DNA from: Flavobacteriaceae bacterium
GTDB lineage: Bacteria > Bacteroidota > Bacteroidia > Flavobacteriales > Flavobacteriaceae
Reading direction: 5' to 3'
DNA length: 8,556 nucleotides
NCBI GenBank assembly: GCA_016649785.1
Contig: JAENXB010000122.1
Coordinates: 1-8,556 of the forward strand
Numbering within the stretch: the first letter of the stretch is position 1; every line of letters begins with the position of its first letter. Shown here one piece after another: positions 5,804 through 8,556 of this stretch. The position numbers and the translations under genes were made by a program. The notes under the pieces are model-generated. The model had not been told where the DNA came from. It did no database searches and saw only the letters and a program-made list of their open reading frames with translations.

Positions 5804-7175
5804 ATGATCCAAATTATAATTACCACATTTGTTCTGGGTTATATCTTTATTACTCTTGAGCATCCTCTTAAACTTGACAAGGCGGTTTCGGCATTATTGA
5901 TGGCCACAATTATTTGGGCTTTTATCGCTTTTGGTTTTAATCAGGGTTGGGTTTCTGTAATAGATACTCACGGAAATGTCTTTAATATACTTGGGGGTAA
6001 TGCCTTGCAACAGGAATCAGGATTTGAAAACAACCTGATGCATCATTTCAGTAAAATAAGTGAAATACTTTTTTTCCTGATGGGAGCAATGACAATTGTG
6101 GAGATTATAGATTTGCACCGGGGGTTTGGTATTATTAAGAAGACAATTACCACGACAAATAAAGTAAAACTACTTTGGACATTGGGGATATTGGCTTTTT
6201 TACTTTCAGCCATCATTGACAACCTTACTGCAACAATAATTTTAGTAACTCTTTTGCGAAAGCTCGTTCCAAAGAGAGAATACAGAATTTGGTATGCCTC
6301 CCTGATCATTATTGCGGCAAATGCCGGAGGAGCCTGGTCTCCTATTGGTGATGTTACAACAACCATGCTTTGGAAATAAAGTTACGGCCTCAGGCCTGTC
6401 AGAATATGTCATTGTTCCTTCGGTTATTAGTTTTGTAGTTCCTTTTTTAATTGCCTCAAGGCTCAAAGCTTTCAGGGGGAGCACGCCTCTAAAAAAACTG
6501 CAAATTGATGAGGAGTCCGAGCGTTTGCTGAGCAGTAAAACAATGCTTTATGTTGGACTGGGAGCAATTGTTTTTGTTCCAATATTTAAAACACTAACCG
6601 GATTGCCGCCTTATATTGGAATGCTGTTTAGTTTGGGATTTGTTTGGCTTGTTTCTGAATATGTGAAACCGGTAAAGAATATAGACAAAAAAGACAAATA
6701 TTTATACTCTACACATAAGGCCTTGTCTAAAATTGAATTTTCCAGCATCCTGTTTTTTCTAGGGATCCTTTTAGCGGTTTCCGGTTTGGAAAGTTTGGTT
6801 TTTGGAGCCATAAAAGGGCAGGATGCCGGTACTTTACTTTATGCGGCAGAATCTTTATCCAGTGCCATCCCTAATATTGATATTGTGGTTATAATCATTG
6901 GGATGCTTTCTGCTGTTGTAGATAACGTTCCGCTGGTAGCTGCATCCATGGCAATGTATGATTTTCCGTTAGATACTTCAGCCTGGCATTTTATCGCGTA
7001 TTGTGCCGGGACAGGGGGGAGTTTATTGATAATTGGTTCAGCGGCAGGAGTGGCAGCTATGGGAATGGAGAAAATTGATTTTATATGGTATGTGAAAAAT
7101 ATCACATTTTTAGCCTTTATTGGATTTCTTTCCGGTGCTTTAACTTTTATTCTTATTGAACATCTATTTAGATAA
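5804..7175 (+). pseudogene. nhaD: NhaD-type Na+/H+ antiporter, disrupted by a frameshift
   Basis: The product would be an inner-membrane antiporter expelling Na+ (or Li+) in exchange for H+. The reading frame from ATG 5804 has hydrophobic helices, IIDNLTATI (137-145) and the family motif ANAGGAWSPIGDVTTTMLW (172-190). It then hits TAA at 6377-6379 after one extra codon. Homology continues at once in the next frame from GGA at 6372 (GNKVTASGLSEYVIVPSVIS). It runs through the paired motif VVDNVPLVAA and CAGTGGSLLIIGSAAG to the stop at 7173-7175. Restoring one TTGGA unit would give W-I-G-N-K-V-T and a 458-residue protein, a normal NhaD length. The downstream half has no credible start of its own. 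The break could be a genuine mutation, a switchable repeat or a sequence error. It lies 4 nt after the dehydrogenase stop, so probably cotranscribed. Confidence 0.88.
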
Positions 7176-7244
7176 GCAATTTTTATATTTTAGCCACGTT
7201 ATTTAGCTACCGGTATTAAAATTAAAATTAATTAGTAAACTATT

Positions 7245-7940
7245 ATGCAAGAACCCGAAATTATTGGAACAGGAGCACAAAATTTAATGGATCCTGAATC
7301 AGTTGAAAAATCACTTTCTTTGTTTGATTTGATGTTAAGCGGTGGCTTGGCAGGCCAGCTCATCATCGCTATTTTATTTGTGCTGCTGTTTGTTGCAGTG
7401 TATATTTATTTTGAAAGGTTATTCGCCATAAAAGCAGCCACCGAGATAGATAACAATTTTATGCTTCAAATAAAGGACAGCGTTTTAAACGGCAATATCG
7501 AATCGGCAAAAATAAAATGTGCACAAACCAATACTCCTGTAGCAAGGTTAACCGAAAAGGGGATCTCCAGAATTGGTAGCCCTTTGGAAGATATCAATAC
7601 TGCAATAGAAAATGCCGGGCGTTTGGAAGTTTATAAATTGGAAAAAAATGTGAGTGTTTTAGCAACTATTGCCGGTGCCGCCCCAATGATTGGGTTCCTG
7701 GGAACTGTAATTGGAATGGTTTTGGCTTTCCATGAACTCGCCACAAGTAGCGGACAGGCTCAAATGGGTTCCTTGGCTGAAGGGATATACACCGCCATGA
7801 CCACAACCGTTGCCGGGTTAATTGTGGGGATCATTGCTTATATAGGTTATAACCATTTAGTGGTTAAAACCGATAAAGTAATCCATCAAATGGAAGCTAC
7901 CGCAGTAGATTTCTTAGACCTCTTAAACGAACCTGCTTAA
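7245..7940 (+). CDS. exbB: ExbB/TolQ/MotA-family proton channel subunit
   Basis: The inner-membrane pentamer subunit of the TonB motor, which with ExbD couples proton flow to TonB movement. At 231 aa it has three membrane segments: about 39-57, 138-164 (LATIAGAAPMIGFLGTVIGM) and 181-205 (IYTAMTTTVAGLIVGIIAYI). The large cytoplasmic loop is between the first two, and a polar N-terminal stretch of about 25 residues precedes the first. GFLGTV matches the E. coli segment containing T148. Aligned by eye, E. coli E176 falls on T183 and T181 on T188. The start at 7245 has no Shine-Dalgarno sequence. The 69-bp gap after nhaD contains TATATTTT (7184-7191), a weak -7-like box without a matching -33 element, so separate transcription is possible. 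exbD follows after 1 nt. Confidence 0.93.
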   Translation: MQEPEIIGTGAQNLMDPESVEKSLSLFDLMLSGGLAGQLIIAILFVLLFVAVYIYFERLFAIKAATEIDNNFMLQIKDSVLNGNIESAKIKCAQTNTPVARLTEKGISRIGSPLEDINTAIENAGRLEVYKLEKNVSVLATIAGAAPMIGFLGTVIGMVLAFHELATSSGQAQMGSLAEGIYTAMTTTVAGLIVGIIAYIGYNHLVVKTDKVIHQMEATAVDFLDLLNEPA

Positions 7941-7941
7941 T

Positions 7942-8343
7942 ATGAATTTAAGAAGTAGAAATAAAGTAAGTGCCGATTTTAGCATGAGTTCCATGACAGA
8001 CATTGTGTTTTTGTTATTGATCTTTTTTATGCTAACCTCACCGACAATAACTCCGGAAGCTTTAGATTTAATTTTGCCGAAAGCAAAAGGGAAATCTACA
8101 AATGTTCAAAGTATTTCTGTTAGCATCACAAAGGATCTGCAATTTTATGTAGATACCGAAAGAGTTAGTAGCAGCGCATTAGAGGGCGTTTTGAAAACCC
8201 GTTTGGCGGGGGAAGAAACCCCTACCATCATTTTAAGGGCAGAACAGGGTGTTCCCATTGAGAAAGCCGTAAATGTGATGGATATTGCAAACCGGAACAA
8301 GTATAAAATTATTTTAGCGGTTAAACCCGAATTAGAGAAGTAA
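7942..8343 (+). CDS. exbD: ExbD/TolR-family biopolymer transport protein
   Basis: The second stator subunit of the TonB motor. It is 133 residues long, with a short basic cytoplasmic N-terminus (MNLRSRNKVSADFSM), one membrane helix (about 19-36: TDIVFLLLIFFMLTSPTI) and a periplasmic domain that should dimerise and bind peptidoglycan. D20, at the cytoplasmic edge of the helix in SSMTDIVFLLL, corresponds to the essential proton-carrying Asp (D25 in E. coli ExbD). The periplasmic part ends in the typical VNVMDIANRNKYKIILAVKP segment. One base separates it from the exbB stop, indicating tight translational linkage, and tonB starts 19 nt after its stop. The length is typical of the family. Confidence 0.93.
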   Translation: MNLRSRNKVSADFSMSSMTDIVFLLLIFFMLTSPTITPEALDLILPKAKGKSTNVQSISVSITKDLQFYVDTERVSSSALEGVLKTRLAGEETPTIILRAEQGVPIEKAVNVMDIANRNKYKIILAVKPELEK

Positions 8344-8362
8344 GAACTATAACCATAAATAA

Positions 8363-8556
8363 GTGAGTTTACTTAATACCAAACACGAAAGAAAATCTTT
8401 TGCCATTACGGTAATCCTGCACGTGTTGCTTATTTTATTATTGCTGTTCTTTGGATTGAAATTTCTGGATCCTCCGCCCGAAAGTGGAATAGCGATTAAT
8501 TTTGGAACTTCAGAAGTAGGTTCAGGGGATACTCAACCAACAGAGCCGGTTAAATC
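8363..8556 (+). CDS. tonB: TonB-like energy transducer, N-terminal part
   Basis: An open frame of 64 codons plus 2 nt runs off the window. I start it at GTG 8363 because the codon just before (8360-8362) is an in-frame TAA and no ATG occurs in the visible part. The product has a short basic cytoplasmic N-terminus (SLLNTKHERKSF) and a single membrane anchor at about residues 13-35 (FAITVILHVLLILLLLFFGL). A Pro/Gly/Ser/Thr-rich periplasmic linker then begins (DPPPES). T16 and H20 in the anchor keep the spacing of S16 and H20 of E. coli TonB, where the His is needed for energy coupling. The TonB C-terminal domain is not visible, so a TolA-like protein is formally possible, but the exbB-exbD context makes TonB the best call. 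Confidence 0.82.
   Translation, partial: MSLLNTKHERKSFAITVILHVLLILLLLFFGLKFLDPPPESGIAINFGTSEVGSGDTQPTEPVK

Noticed and set aside
6362..6382. Programmed ribosomal frameshift in nhaD
   Set aside because: There is no slippery heptamer, no rare-codon stop context of the prfB type and no clear downstream pseudoknot. A mutation or sequence error is simpler.
6312..7175. Independent gene starting at ATG 6312
   Set aside because: Its first 20 residues are an out-of-frame reading of the conserved NhaD motif and unlike any NhaD. Homology begins only at GGA 6372, so it is the second half of the broken nhaD.

Overview
The window is AT-rich bacterial DNA. It most likely comes from a marine or environmental member of the Flavobacteriaceae (Bacteroidota). 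The evidence is a C-terminal type IX secretion sorting domain, two sites matching the Bacteroidota promoter pattern (TTG, about 20 nt, TAnnTTTG), start codons without clear Shine-Dalgarno sequences, and the gene set acyl-CoA dehydrogenase / anmK / Glu-Leu dehydrogenase / nhaD / exbB / exbD / tonB. I recall that gene order as recurring in flavobacteria, but could not check it here. No genus can be assigned.

Layout. Positions 1-930 hold the 3' end of a secreted, cysteine-containing surface protein with a GYWKNH-type domain and a sorting tail, closed by a perfect 24-bp hairpin. Positions 992-1411 have no gene; the second half is a tandem, degenerate repeat built largely of 7-nt units. An acyl-CoA dehydrogenase (minus strand) and anmK (plus strand) diverge from a 92-bp gap. 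After anmK comes a terminator, a second 7-nt-period tract and a cluster of GC-rich palindromes. A RelE/ParE-type toxin-antitoxin pair follows on the minus strand, with an inverted repeat lying over its promoter. Then, all on the plus strand, come a Glu/Leu/Phe/Val dehydrogenase, an NhaD-type Na+/H+ antiporter, ExbB, ExbD and the start of TonB, which runs off the window.

How the genes fit together. The dehydrogenase and antiporter are 4 nt apart and exbB/exbD are 1 nt apart, so this is probably one or two transcription units. ExbB-ExbD-TonB uses the proton gradient to drive outer-membrane transporters. NhaD exchanges Na+ for H+ across the same membrane. AnmK salvages anhydro-MurNAc from peptidoglycan turnover, and the two dehydrogenases fit amino-acid and acyl-CoA catabolism. 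The toxin-antitoxin pair, palindromes and repeats look like accessory material in the gaps of a conserved housekeeping block.

The most notable observation is that nhaD is broken by a frameshift inside its most conserved motif. It can be explained by loss of one copy of a 5-nt tandem repeat (TTGGA). The next most notable are the degenerate heptanucleotide tracts in two separate intergenic regions. I see no clear undescribed defence, CRISPR or mobile system.
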